From an uncultured Collinsella sp. (GTDB lineage: Bacteria; Actinomycetota; Coriobacteriia; Coriobacteriales; Coriobacteriaceae), in NCBI GenBank assembly GCA_900768795.1, contig CAAGEH010000003.1, positions 62,001 through 126,000 on the forward strand: a stretch of 64,000 bases of DNA. The letters run 5' to 3'. Position 1 is the stretch's first letter, and the number at the start of each line of letters is the position of its first letter. The position numbers were made by a program, and so were the translations under genes. The notes beneath the pieces are model-generated. The model worked only from the letters and a program-made list of their open reading frames with translations, did no database searches and was not told where the DNA came from. Below are positions 26,309-35,083 of the stretch, piece after piece.

Positions 26309-28085
26309 AGTCGATGAGTCCTCTCACGTCTTGTTCGTAATCGGGAATTATCGCAGGTCCTTGGGACGTAAATTCGATGATGGTATCGCCCACGATGTCG
26401 AAAGCGGCCTCGTTGATGACATCGACAAGGATATCTTCGCTGGTGCCGGCGGCATCGAGCACGGCTTGAGCCTTTTCCGCGTCGTTGTCGAGAAGGGCTG
26501 CTAGATATTGCCGTTGTTCGGTGGAGAAGGGGTCCTGCCGGGCGTTGTCTACGTCGACGGGGACGGTTGTGGGCACGGACGGAGTTTGGGTTGTGGGCAC
26601 GGACGGAGTTTGGGTTTTGGAAACCGGCGGAATCTGGGTTTTGGGCGCGGACGGCGTTTGGGCTTCGGGCGTTGTAGCTGCAGCGGCATCGAACTTCTCG
26701 GAGCAAACGGGAGGCTGTTTGCTCGTTTCCGCGATATCCGCACGCTCTTCATCAATCAACAGGGCTTCGCGTGTTACGGCTGCCGTGCTACGGATGTTGC
26801 TCAACGCCGATAAATCGATCTCGATATGGCGCGGTGTGTGGGACTTTTCCCAAGCAACCCATACATCGACCTCGTTGTCGATGATTTTGGCGAGGTACTT
26901 GGGAACCTTTGGAGCTGTGGAAACGTCGGTATCTTCTGCAGCACCGTATGCGCGCGCAAGTGCGGTTGCGGCGGGGGCGAGGAGCTTTGCGAGCGCTGAG
27001 CTGGAATTGGCGGAACCGTAGGCGCGCGAGGCCGTCCAGAATCCGTTCTTGCAGGTGTAGCGACGCAAATCATCAACGATGTACTCGGCATCTGGGTGTG
27101 GCTTTTCCTCAAAGAACAGCGTCGAGCTGAACATGGTGTAGCTCATGGTCGTGATGGAGCCGAACAACGTATCGATAAGCTCCTGCTTGCAGTGCTTGCT
27201 GTAGTGATCGACCAGACGAAGGTACACGCTGCCAAGGACATGGCGCAAGCCGCCTGCATGCTCAATTGCGATGGGATCGCTCGTAAAGTCCTCTCCGCTC
27301 AAAGCGCAAAGCGCTCCGAATAGTGTTTCTTCTGACGAGACGTCGGGCGGTAGAGCCAACGCGCTCTCGCCTTTACGAAGCGTGCCACTGGGGGCGAGAG
27401 CCTCCGTCACACGTTTGAGTGTTGCGAGGTTGCTGTCGAAGGCTACCCAGGGGAGGTCGTTGAGTAGTGAACGATCTAGACCATGATAGACAACGTAGTC
27501 GAGATAGAGGTTGCGCGCCGCGCGGGAAATCGAGGGATCGATGTGCTCAAAGGTCCGGGCTAGCTCGCGGAGCTGGCATGCACCCTCGAGAGGCTCGTCG
27601 ATGCCTATGCCATTGACGAGTTCGGACATATACATGCTCACAAATCCCGGCTCGGTTTCTGCGATACTCCCGCGACGCGCCTTGGTGCGCCAGCTCACAT
27701 AGCCTCTGAGCTGCTGGTCGCTTAAATCGTTATACGTTGGATAGAGCAGACGGAGGGTTCCATGGTATGGGTAATCGTCCTCGAGGTCGGCGATAGCCAT
27801 GCCCTGTCGAAAGAACAATTCGTTTTCCGAGAGCCAACGGCCCTTGCCGGTTGCAGGGTCAACGCTCCAGCGAGAGATTTTCTTCATTGCGCGGTATTCA
27901 TCTGGCAGGTAATTGCGCATCTGCCTGCCGGTCGTCAGGATGGGCTCGTCTGTAAAGACGCGGTCAGAAAAGTGCGAGCTGTTGCGTATTCGCTGGTCGG
28001 CCAGGATGCGATCGATCAGCTCCTTCACCTTATCGATATCTGCGTTATCGCGTGCGCTGTTCGCGCGGTTGCGAGCGTTGTCCAT
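26301..28085 (-). CDS. TerB-N/TerB-C domain protein
   Basis: 594 residues. The N-terminal half (about 40-230) is a TerB-N domain: ENELFFRQGMAIADLEDD, LYPTYNDLSDQQLRGYVSWRTK and YMSELVNGIG. The C-terminus (about 515-590) is TerB-C: FSTEQRQYLAALL, DVINEAAFDIVGD. Between them lies a flexible hinge of repeated Pro/Thr/Ser/Gln units. TerB-N/C proteins accompany ATPases and helicases in predicted phage-defence or DNA-processing modules. The start is ATG 28085, with GAGGAGG upstream; a longer frame to 28169 lacks a ribosome site. It is first in the operon with the BrxD-like ATPase and the helicase and may be the sensor or scaffold. Confidence 0.8.
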   Translation of the reverse strand: MDNARNRANSARDNADIDKVKELIDRILADQRIRNSSHFSDRVFTDEPILTTGRQMRNYLPDEYRAMKKISRWSVDPATGKGRWLSENELFFRQGMAIADLEDDYPYHGTLRLLYPTYNDLSDQQLRGYVSWRTKARRGSIAETEPGFVSMYMSELVNGIGIDEPLEGACQLRELARTFEHIDPSISRAARNLYLDYVVYHGLDRSLLNDLPWVAFDSNLATLKRVTEALAPSGTLRKGESALALPPDVSSEETLFGALCALSGEDFTSDPIAIEHAGGLRHVLGSVYLRLVDHYSKHCKQELIDTLFGSITTMSYTMFSSTLFFEEKPHPDAEYIVDDLRRYTCKNGFWTASRAYGSANSSSALAKLLAPAATALARAYGAAEDTDVSTAPKVPKYLAKIIDNEVDVWVAWEKSHTPRHIEIDLSALSNIRSTAAVTREALLIDEERADIAETSKQPPVCSEKFDAAAATTPEAQTPSAPKTQIPPVSKTQTPSVPTTQTPSVPTTVPVDVDNARQDPFSTEQRQYLAALLDNDAEKAQAVLDAAGTSEDILVDVINEAAFDIVGDTIIEFTSQGPAIIPDYEQDVRGLIDYD

Positions 28086-28447
28086 GGAACCTCCTCTCTG
28101 ATGCCTAATCGTTTTGCATGGCGGCAATGCGGCAATGCGTTGGCGAAACGCTAGACGGTGCGCACTCATATACGTATTAACGGCGTACCGACTGATACGT
28201 GAAACGACGCGCTCACCAACGTGCTATCCGTGCGTTGTAAGCTTAGTTTCGTATCTACTCAGTTTATCACATGGCACAAACACATGTTCGAAAATGATGA
28301 GCGCGCAGCATGGGCCGAATGCACGATTCGGGGGCGGCGCCCTACGGTTTCCAATTGATATTGTGACCCGCTGCTTACAAGAAACGCGGTAATATAAGCA
28401 GCTAATACTGCAGTTAGATAAAGAGGGATCGAAGAGGACAGCGCACT
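28086..28447. other. Divergent intergenic region between the TerB-N/C operon and the FAD dehydrogenase
   Basis: 362 bp without an open frame I can support. It must contain the two divergent promoters. A TAATAT at about 28390 and the AGAGGGAT ribosome site before 28448 belong to the dehydrogenase side. A small duplication GCGGCAAT-GCGGCAAT is present near 28122. No palindrome strong enough to name as an operator was seen. Confidence 0.4.
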
Positions 28448-30058
28448 ATGGCAGAGATTAAGCCGCTTACTTCCGACTACGATGAGTACCGGCACGATGA
28501 GTCGCGCACCGTGGGAGAGGCAGAGACCATTTCGTTTCCGACCTCGGAAGACGAGGTGCGCGAGATTATGAGGACACTGCACAAGGATGCGGTCCCCGTA
28601 ACGGTCCAGGCGGCGCGCACGGGTCTTGCGGCGGGCGCCGTGCCTCACGGCGGGCATGTGCTCAATGTTTCTCATATGAATCGCTATCTAGGAATGACAC
28701 GCGGCAGGGACGGCTCGTTCCGTCTACGTGTACAGCCGGGTGTGGTCCTTTCCGAGCTGCGTAAGCATCTGGCAAAGGGCACGATTCCCAACGACGGTTG
28801 GAACGAAGTCTCCAATACGGTACTCGCAGACCTTCAGGATGCCCCTGAGCAGTTTTTCCCTACGGACCCCACTGAGGCCTCTGCCTGCCTGGGCGGTATC
28901 GTCGCGTGCAATGCCTCGGGAGCACGCAGCTATGCTTATGGCCCCGTACGCGGTCATGTGACGCGCCTTCGCGTGGTTCTTGCCGATGGCGACGTGGTGT
29001 CGCTGCATCGCGGGCGAGTGCGCGCCCATGGTCGCAAGCTCGCGATCGAAACCGAGGAGGGCAAGCATCTTGTACTGGACCTGCCGACGTACATCATGCC
29101 TAAAACGAAAAATGCCTCGGGTTACTACGTCGAGGACAACATGGACGCCATCGATTTGTTTATCGGCGCATGCGGTACGCTCGGCGTGATTACCGAGATT
29201 GAGCTCAAACTGATGCCCGCGCCCGCAGTTGTATGGGGTGTGAGCTGCTTTTTCCCAAGTGAGGAAGCCGCGCTCGATTTTACCTGCGCGGTGCGTCCGG
29301 AGCTTGAGCACGCCGCCGCCATCGAGTACTTCGATGGTGCCGCGCTCAACATCTTGCGCGAGCAGCGCGCTAACTCCACGGCGTTCTCGTCGCTTCCGGT
29401 GCTTGCCGATGATGCCGCGTGCTGCGTGTACGTCGAGCTCGATTGCGCCGATGAGGCAGAAGCGACGTCCGAGCTCTATACGTTGGGTGCCGTGCTCGAG
29501 CGGACGGGCGGCAGCGAGGCGGCGACGTGGGTTGCGAGGACCGAGGTGGATCGCGAAAGCCAGCAGTTTTTCCGTCATGCCGTTCCCGAGAGCGTCAACA
29601 TGCTTATCGACGAGCGCCGACGCGTCGATCCCGTGATCACCAAGTTGGGATCCGATATGTCGGTGCCTGACGACCGTCTGCATGATGTCGTGGCGCTGTA
29701 TCGCCGCACGCTTGCCGAAAGCGGCCTCGAGTCTGCTGCTTGGGGGCATATCGGCAATAACCACCTGCATGTCAACGTGCTGCCGCGCAATGCCGAGGAC
29801 TTCAAGCGCGGCGGTGAGCTGTTTGCGCGCTGGGCAGTCGAAGTCACGGCGATGGGCGGAGCGGTTTCTGCAGAGCATGGCGTAGGCAAGATCAAGCGCG
29901 GCTTCTTGCGCACCATGTACGGCGACGACGCCATGCGTGAGTCCGCGCATCTCAAGGTGCAGCTCGATCCGGCGGGTCAGCTCGGCCGCGGTAACCTGTT
30001 CGATGAGGACGTGCTCAATCGCGCCGTTGCCGAGGCAGCTGCGAAGGGGGATGAGTAA
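28448..30058 (+). CDS. FAD-linked 2-hydroxyacid dehydrogenase (GlcD/LctD-like)
   Basis: 536 residues. The N-terminal FAD-binding type 4 (PCMH) domain shows TVQAARTGLAAGAVPHGG, GVVLSELRKHL and GGIVACNASGARSYAYG; the C-terminal cap has WGHIGNNHLHVNVLP and EHGVGKIKRGF, the usual substrate and FAD contacts of GlcD, D-lactate dehydrogenase and LctD. The next two genes encode EtfB and a ferredoxin-containing EtfA, so the trio resembles the electron-confurcating lactate dehydrogenase complex of anaerobes, in which D-lactate oxidation with NAD is driven by ferredoxin. Lactate is the most likely substrate, but another 2-hydroxy acid is possible. The stop is interleaved with the EtfB start region. Confidence 0.8.
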   Translation: MAEIKPLTSDYDEYRHDESRTVGEAETISFPTSEDEVREIMRTLHKDAVPVTVQAARTGLAAGAVPHGGHVLNVSHMNRYLGMTRGRDGSFRLRVQPGVVLSELRKHLAKGTIPNDGWNEVSNTVLADLQDAPEQFFPTDPTEASACLGGIVACNASGARSYAYGPVRGHVTRLRVVLADGDVVSLHRGRVRAHGRKLAIETEEGKHLVLDLPTYIMPKTKNASGYYVEDNMDAIDLFIGACGTLGVITEIELKLMPAPAVVWGVSCFFPSEEAALDFTCAVRPELEHAAAIEYFDGAALNILREQRANSTAFSSLPVLADDAACCVYVELDCADEAEATSELYTLGAVLERTGGSEAATWVARTEVDRESQQFFRHAVPESVNMLIDERRRVDPVITKLGSDMSVPDDRLHDVVALYRRTLAESGLESAAWGHIGNNHLHVNVLPRNAEDFKRGGELFARWAVEVTAMGGAVSAEHGVGKIKRGFLRTMYGDDAMRESAHLKVQLDPAGQLGRGNLFDEDVLNRAVAEAAAKGDE

Positions 30059-30059
30059 C

Positions 30060-30860
30060 ATGAGGGTCGTTGTTTGCGTTAAGGCCGTACCTTCCACGAC
30101 CGAGGTCAAGATGGATCCCGAGACCAATACCATCGTACGTGACGGTAAGCAGGCCGTTATCAATCCGTTCGACGCTTCAGCGCTCGAGGTGGCGCTCGCG
30201 GCATCCGATGCCGCTGCCCAAACGGGCGCCGATCCCGTGCATGTCACCGCCCTTTCGATGGGCATCCCCGCCACCGAGACGCTCTTGCGCGATTGCATTG
30301 CGCGTGGCGCCGATGACGCGTTGCTGCTTTCGGACCGTGCGTTCGCCGGTGCTGATACGCTTGCCACTACATATGCTCTGAGCTGCGGAATCAATGCCTT
30401 AGGCGGCACGCCCGACCTTGTTGTCTGCGGCAAGATGGCGGTTGACGGCGATACCGCCCAGATCGGTCCCGAGCTTGCGGGTTCGATGGATATCCCTTGC
30501 ATAACCGATGTGTCCGAAATCCTCTCGCTCGAGGACGGCGTCATTGTCGCGCGCCATGCGGTCGACGATGGCGAAGAGGTCGTCAAGGTTAAACTTCCTG
30601 CGGTCATTACCGTGTCCAAGGATATTGCGCAGCTGCGTATGCCGAGCATCGCCGGCGTACGCATTGCACGGGATGCCCAAGTGAAGGTGCTCGATGCAAC
30701 TCATGCCCATGCGGATGCCGCGCGTTGCGGTCTTGCCGGTTCGCCTACGCAGGTGGTGCGCTCGTTTGTGCCCGAGCATGACCATGTGAGCGTTTCCATA
30801 GAGGGGACCGCGGCAGAGCAAGCAGAGGAACTCGCGAAGATATTTGAGGGGATTGCATAA
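30060..30860 (+). CDS. etfB: Electron transfer flavoprotein beta subunit
   Basis: 266 residues. It opens MRVVVCVKAVPSTTEVKMD and carries LVVCGKMAVDGDTAQIGPELA, the EtfB signature region, with the AMP/FAD site of bifurcating Etf proteins. It transfers electrons between the upstream dehydrogenase, NAD and ferredoxin together with EtfA. ATG 30060 is preferred because AAGGGGG lies 9 bp upstream; ATG 30051 is in frame but too close to that site. It ends in TAATG, overlapping EtfA by one base. Confidence 0.85.
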   Translation: MRVVVCVKAVPSTTEVKMDPETNTIVRDGKQAVINPFDASALEVALAASDAAAQTGADPVHVTALSMGIPATETLLRDCIARGADDALLLSDRAFAGADTLATTYALSCGINALGGTPDLVVCGKMAVDGDTAQIGPELAGSMDIPCITDVSEILSLEDGVIVARHAVDDGEEVVKVKLPAVITVSKDIAQLRMPSIAGVRIARDAQVKVLDATHAHADAARCGLAGSPTQVVRSFVPEHDHVSVSIEGTAAEQAEELAKIFEGIA

Positions 30861-32065
30861 TGAGCGGACTCATCATTGATGCCGAGACATGTATCGGCTG
30901 CGGCAGGTGCGTACGCGCATGTGCAAGTGGCGGCGTCGTCGTCGAGGGCGAGCGTCCCAACCGCCGCGCGTACGTCACCGATTCGTGCATTCTGTGCGGC
31001 AGCTGCGTTGACGCGTGCCCCGTTGATGCCATTTCAATCGAGCGCGACGAGACTACAAACGCCATCGACCTTGATGCATATCACGATATCTGGGTCTTTG
31101 TGCAAACCGACGGTGCGGGAGCTATCGCTCCGGTGTCGTTCGAGCTCGTTTCCAAAGCGCGCGAGCTGGCCGATGCCCGCGGTGCAAAAGTCGTGGCCGT
31201 GCTGGGTGAGGCGCCCGTCGCTTCCACGGCAAACGAGCAAGATCTGATCGCCATGGGCGCCGACTCGGTGCTCGTGTGCCGCGATGAGCGTTTCGCTCGC
31301 AACGATGCCGAGGTCTACGCGCACTTTGTCTGTGATTTGGCGCGCGACCGCAAGCCCGAGATCATTCTCTACGGGGCTACGCCGTTCGGCCGCGAGCTTG
31401 CTCCCGGTGTTGCGGTGCGCCTGCAGACCGGTCTTACCGCAGATTGCACGGTGCTTGAGATGGACGCGGAGTCCGGACTGCTCCAGCAGACGCGCCCCGC
31501 TTTTGGCGGCAACCTCATGGCAACTATCGTTTGCCCTGCTCACCGTCCCCAGATGGCGACTGTGCGTCCCGGCATCTTTAAGGTGGCGGAAGCCGATTCC
31601 GCGCGGGCGGGTACGGTCGAGGAAGTCTCACTCGACGCTTCCGTCGTTTCGCACGTGGATGTTGAGGAAGCGGCGCACGCCGAGGAAGAGGCATCGATTG
31701 CCGATGCCGAGCGTCTGGTGATTGTCGGTCGCGGCATCGGCTCAAAGAAAGCCCTTCCTTTGATGAAGCGCTTTGCTGAGCTGCTCCATGCCGATCTCGG
31801 TTGCACGCGTCCGCTTGTCGAGTCCGGCTGGCTTGAATATCGCCATCAGGTGGGACAGACGGGCGTTTCGGTTTCACCGAAGCTTTTGGTTGAAGTTGGC
31901 GTTTCCGGTGCCATTCAACATGTTGCGGGTATCGGCGGTGCTGAGTGCGTGGTCGCTATCAATGAGGACCCATCGGCTCCGATTTTCTCCTCGGCTCAGT
32001 ACTCCGTTGTGGGCGATGCCGTCGAGGTCGTGAGCGAACTCGTCCGTAAACTCGAAGAGAAGTAG
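30860..32065 (+). CDS. etfA: Electron transfer flavoprotein alpha subunit with N-terminal ferredoxin domain
   Basis: 401 residues. Residues about 8-60 contain two [4Fe-4S] sets: CIGCGRCVRAC (C11, C14, C17, C21) and CILCGSCVDACP (C43, C46, C49, C53). The EtfA body follows, ending with the FAD motif LLVEVGVSGAIQHVAGIGG and INEDPSAPIF. The fused ferredoxin is the mark of EtfA proteins of confurcating lactate or caffeyl-CoA-type complexes and would take electrons from reduced ferredoxin. The first cluster lacks the usual Pro after the fourth Cys. Translation is coupled to etfB. Confidence 0.85.
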   Translation: MSGLIIDAETCIGCGRCVRACASGGVVVEGERPNRRAYVTDSCILCGSCVDACPVDAISIERDETTNAIDLDAYHDIWVFVQTDGAGAIAPVSFELVSKARELADARGAKVVAVLGEAPVASTANEQDLIAMGADSVLVCRDERFARNDAEVYAHFVCDLARDRKPEIILYGATPFGRELAPGVAVRLQTGLTADCTVLEMDAESGLLQQTRPAFGGNLMATIVCPAHRPQMATVRPGIFKVAEADSARAGTVEEVSLDASVVSHVDVEEAAHAEEEASIADAERLVIVGRGIGSKKALPLMKRFAELLHADLGCTRPLVESGWLEYRHQVGQTGVSVSPKLLVEVGVSGAIQHVAGIGGAECVVAINEDPSAPIFSSAQYSVVGDAVEVVSELVRKLEEK

Positions 32066-32079
32066 ACGTAACTGCACAT

Positions 32080-32781
32080 ATGTATGGAATCTTGAAGCGG
32101 GTCATGCAGATGGCCTGGCCCGTCATGCTGTCATATGTCGCTGTCGGTATGCCGTGCGGAGTGCTTGCGGCTCAAGCGGGGATGACTCCGCTGATGTGCT
32201 TGGTTTTGAGCGCGACATTCGTGTCCGGCTCGGGTCAGTTCATGATGAGCAATCTTTGGCTGGCCGGCGTTCCTGCACCTTCCATTGCCGCGAGCGTCGC
32301 TGCCATCTCCGCTCGTTTTGCACTGTATTCCGCCTCGCTGGCACCGCATATCAAGCATGCCTCTCGTGCAGAGACGCTTGCCGTCTCTGCCACGCTTACC
32401 GAGGAGGCGTATGGCATCAGCCTTGAGCAGCTTACGTCCGATCCGGATTGGACCTGCAAGTACGCGTTTACGCTCAATATCGTTCTGATCGCAACGTGGG
32501 CGATATCCGTATGGGCGGGGAGCATCATCGGATCTGCCGTGGATATTCCCACGTCGCTCGCCGGATTTGTCTGCACCTCGCTTTTTACGTATCTGCTGTT
32601 CTGTCAGAGCGCATCGCGTGGCAATGTCCTTGCAGCGCTTGTCTCTGCGGGGACGGTTGCCGTGCTTAAAGCGGTCGGAGCCGCGGGCGTTGCGGTTCCG
32701 GTGGCTGCTGTTGCCGGCGTGATCATCGCTGTGGTCGCCGGCGTTTTTACTCCGGTCTCTGCAGATAAAGGTGGTGAGTGA
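32080..32781 (+). CDS. azlC: AzlC-family branched-chain amino acid exporter, large subunit
   Basis: 233 residues, mostly hydrophobic with about six membrane segments. MAWPVMLSYVAVGMPCGVLA, SATFVSGSGQFMM and the following ISARFALYSASLAPHI are characteristic of AzlC, the large subunit of the AzlCD efflux permease for leucine, isoleucine, valine and analogues. It starts 14 bp after etfA and overlaps azlD by 4 bp, so it may share the etf transcript. Confidence 0.85.
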   Translation: MYGILKRVMQMAWPVMLSYVAVGMPCGVLAAQAGMTPLMCLVLSATFVSGSGQFMMSNLWLAGVPAPSIAASVAAISARFALYSASLAPHIKHASRAETLAVSATLTEEAYGISLEQLTSDPDWTCKYAFTLNIVLIATWAISVWAGSIIGSAVDIPTSLAGFVCTSLFTYLLFCQSASRGNVLAALVSAGTVAVLKAVGAAGVAVPVAAVAGVIIAVVAGVFTPVSADKGGE

Positions 32782-33149
32782 GCGTGTCGGTAGCAGATTT
32801 TTTGATCATTTGGCTTGTTTCATTTGGAACGATTTTGTTTTGCCGTGTGGCGCCTGCATTTTTTCTGCGGGGGCGTGCTCTCTCGCCGCGCACGGTTGAG
32901 GCCTTGGGCTATATCCCGCCTGCGGCGTTTGCAGCGCTCGTGGCAAACGATTTGGTCCAACCAGCCGCGTTGTGCAAGGCGGCTGCGGTTTTGTCGACAA
33001 GCCCCGCTGCTGCGTTTGGCGTAATTTGGCCCGTTGCCATGCCGTTTATCGCGTGTGCTACCGTCGTTGCCGTCACCGTTAAGACGCGTTCCATGCTCGG
33101 TGCCTGCGTCACGGGCGCCGTGGCCTACCTTTTGCTTTCCCTCGCCTAA
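32778..33149 (+). CDS. azlD: AzlD-family transporter small subunit
   Basis: 123 residues with four predicted membrane segments. The conserved FLRGRALSPRTVEALGYIPPAAFAALV core, of which RVAPAFFLRGR and LGYIPPAAF are the telling parts, matches AzlD, the small partner of AzlC. Start GTG 32778 overlaps the azlC stop (GTGA) with AAAGGTGG upstream. Confidence 0.8.
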   Translation: MSVSVADFLIIWLVSFGTILFCRVAPAFFLRGRALSPRTVEALGYIPPAAFAALVANDLVQPAALCKAAAVLSTSPAAAFGVIWPVAMPFIACATVVAVTVKTRSMLGACVTGAVAYLLLSLA

Positions 33150-33224
33150 GACATGATGGGCGTAAACGCCTACGTGGTCACAATCGTGTCGGTCGTCATT
33201 GATTGAGCGGTTGAGAGTTCCTGT

Positions 33225-33244
33225 ACTGTATACACGTATACAGT
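33225..33244. promoter_or_regulatory. Palindrome ACTGTATAC-AC-GTATACAGT at the start of the PIN gene remnant
   Basis: Two perfect 9-bp arms (33225-33233 and 33236-33244) with a 2-bp spacer. The core GTATAC resembles sites of GntR-type or toxin-antitoxin autoregulators. It occupies the position where the PIN gene's start and promoter would be expected. Confidence 0.6.
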
Positions 33245-33245
33245 C

Positions 33246-33638
33246 GTTCTGATCGATGCGATGGTATCAAGGCGTCCTCAGTCCGCGGATGCACGTAAAG
33301 TGCTCATACGTTGTAATGGTTCCGGCGATATCGGGTTGGTGTCCCCGTCGTCGTTGAATGACGCATACTACATTTTGCGCAGACAATACGGCGAGAATAA
33401 GGCACGGGCTGTCGTCTGTCGACTCATGGATTTTATTGACATCGTTCCCTGCGGAGCGGAGGTGTGCTCTATGTCTGCTCTGTCGGACGAGCATGACTTT
33501 GAAGACGGTATCATTCGCGCATGCGCCGAACTCAATGAAGTTGATTTCATCTTAACGCGTGACGCTGCAGCTTTTCGCAGGTCAAAAGTTCGTTCTATGA
33601 ATTGCGCCGATTGCCTGAGTCTGTTTGGCTCCGAATAA
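33246..33638 (+). pseudogene. PIN-domain (VapC-like, PIN_3) ribonuclease toxin, 5'-truncated
   Basis: From 33246 the frame reads VLIDAMVSRRPQSADARKVL and continues through SPSSLNDAYYILRRQYG, SDEHDFEDGIIRACAEL and DFILTRDAAAF, the PIN_3 layout with the later acidic residues intact. Family members usually read VLIDANVxLDxLxxR at the N-terminus, so several residues after LIDA appear deleted, and there is no ATG, GTG or TTG before LIDA: the frame closes at TGA 33204. The first Met (33261) would remove the first catalytic Asp. No antitoxin gene is adjacent. I read it as a decayed toxin, possibly still expressed as an inactive fragment. Confidence 0.65.
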
Positions 33639-33695
33639 GTAGGTACGCGAGCTTGGCGCGGGCACGCATGCGCTTGCTCTCAAATAACTCTAGAG

Positions 33696-33736
33696 AAAAA
33701 GCGATGCCGATCGGCTTTTGCACCGGTCGACATCGC
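33696..33736 (-). terminator. Intrinsic terminator for the minus-strand dehydrogenase
   Basis: GCGATG (33701-33706) pairs with CATCGC (33731-33736), with CCGATCGG/CCGGTCG pairing inside; on the minus strand it is followed by TTTTT (complement of 33696-33700). Confidence 0.75.
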
Positions 33737-33778
33737 GTCTGTTTGTTACGGCAATGAGATTTGCAGCTCAATTGTGGC

Positions 33779-34537
33779 CTAAAGCATGGCACCGAAATCA
33801 CTGACGATGATCTGGCCGGTGAGTGCACGAGATTCATCGCTTGCAAGGAAGAGCGCGATATTGGCTACATCCTCCGGCATGCAGGGCTGCGTTTTGAGGT
33901 TGGAGTGCGTTGCCATGGCGCCCATCATGTCGGGGTCCATGTCTGCCGCGGTGGTGCCTGCAACCATGGGCGTCACGATGGTTCCCGGACAGATGGCGTT
34001 GCAGCGGATTCCCGTCGCCTGAAAGCGCAGGGCGGTGTGTTTGGTCACGCCGATAACGGCAGCTTTGGTGGATACGTAAACGGCTCCGCCGCAGCCCTTT
34101 TCGCCAGCAACGCTTGCGATGTTGACGATGCTCGCACCGGGTTTCATGCGTTTGGTCGCAGCGCGCATGCAACGCATGGTGCCCTTTTGATTGGTTTCGA
34201 TAATGCGGTCAAGGTCATCGTCTTCAAAACGGTCGACGGGCTTGAGACCTGCCTCGAGAATACCCGCGTTGTTCACGAGGATGTCGATCTGTCCGAACTT
34301 CTCCTCGGCAGCAGCCATCAGTTTCTCGGGGTCCTCGGGTTTGGAGATGTCGGTCGGAACAACAAAGGTCTCGCCACCTGCAGCTTCGATTTCTGCAGAT
34401 ACAGCCTCGAGTGCAGCCTCGCGGCGTGCGGTCATGACAACCTTGGCACCCTCTGCCGCGAAGAGCTTAGCGATCGCGGCGCCGACGCCGGAGTTTGCGC
34501 CGGTTACAACGGCTACTTTGTTATCAAGACGTCCCAT
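33779..34537 (-). CDS. Short-chain dehydrogenase/reductase
   Basis: 252 residues, classical SDR. The cofactor motif TGANSGVG (about residues 13-20), NNAG (about 88-91), catalytic Ser in IASVAG and the YVSTK pair (about 155-159) are all present, so it should be active with NAD(P). It ends with IIVSDFGAML, a typical SDR tail. Substrate unknown; the best guess is a FabG- or hydroxysteroid-dehydrogenase-like oxidoreductase. ATG 34537 has GAAAGGAG; the open frame extends upstream without support. Confidence 0.85.
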   Translation of the reverse strand: MGRLDNKVAVVTGANSGVGAAIAKLFAAEGAKVVMTARREAALEAVSAEIEAAGGETFVVPTDISKPEDPEKLMAAAEEKFGQIDILVNNAGILEAGLKPVDRFEDDDLDRIIETNQKGTMRCMRAATKRMKPGASIVNIASVAGEKGCGGAVYVSTKAAVIGVTKHTALRFQATGIRCNAICPGTIVTPMVAGTTAADMDPDMMGAMATHSNLKTQPCMPEDVANIALFLASDESRALTGQIIVSDFGAML

Positions 34538-34765
34538 AGGGGCTCCTTTCGATATGGCAGCGCAAGAATGAATGCGGATCGCTGCTCGTATTGGTTGCAA
34601 GCGTAACGTATGGGTGCGCTGCCGCATGATGGCAGTCGGTGGGCGGGTAGACGTCAAATGGCAGACGGTAGATAATGGGGAATATTTGCAGCAATTGAGC
34701 ATGTATTGGACTGTTTGACGCTACGGCTCGGGGCCGGCATCTCTGCTTGCGAATCTAAAAGAAAG

Positions 34766-34794
34766 AAGCCCCTAGGCCTTTTCAACCCAGGGGC
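34766..34794 (-). terminator. Hairpin terminator downstream of the second SDR gene
   Basis: AGCCCCT (34766-34772) pairs with AGGGGCT (34788-34794); on the minus strand the hairpin is followed by a pyrimidine-rich TTCTTTCTTTT. It lies about 290 bp beyond the SDR stop at 35084. Confidence 0.6.
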
Positions 34795-34958
34795 TCGATG
34801 CACAGCAGCGTGTATGCGTGCGTTTGCGGTGTCGGTATCATGTTTGATAAAAGTCAAGATGAAGGGGTTAAAACGCCAGCTCGCACGCGGTCTGTCGACG
34901 CACGTGCGAGCGGTGCTGAGGCGGTTGGACTTGGAACGTGTCCGTTTATTCTTGCCTG

Positions 34959-35002
34959 CTTGACGAGGCGAGGTTGAGACCTTGACGAGGCGAGGCTGAG
35001 AC
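34959..35002. repeat. 22-bp tandem duplication
   Basis: CTTGACGAGGCGAGGTTGAG begins each of two adjacent 22-bp units (34959-34980 and 34981-35002) that differ at one base. The remaining sequence of the 546-bp gap (34538-35083) holds the terminator above and otherwise nothing I can support. Confidence 0.85.
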
Positions 35003-35083
35003 GACGCATTGTTGACGCATTGGGAATGAGTTCGAGCGAAAACAGCTCCGAGTGAATACAGAAGGCTCCGTCAGCAGCCGAAC

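Noticed and set aside
22472..28085. Complete type 2 BREX system
   Set aside because: Only BrxD-like and BrxHI-like components are present; PglX, PglZ, BrxC/PglY and BrxF are absent from the flanks.
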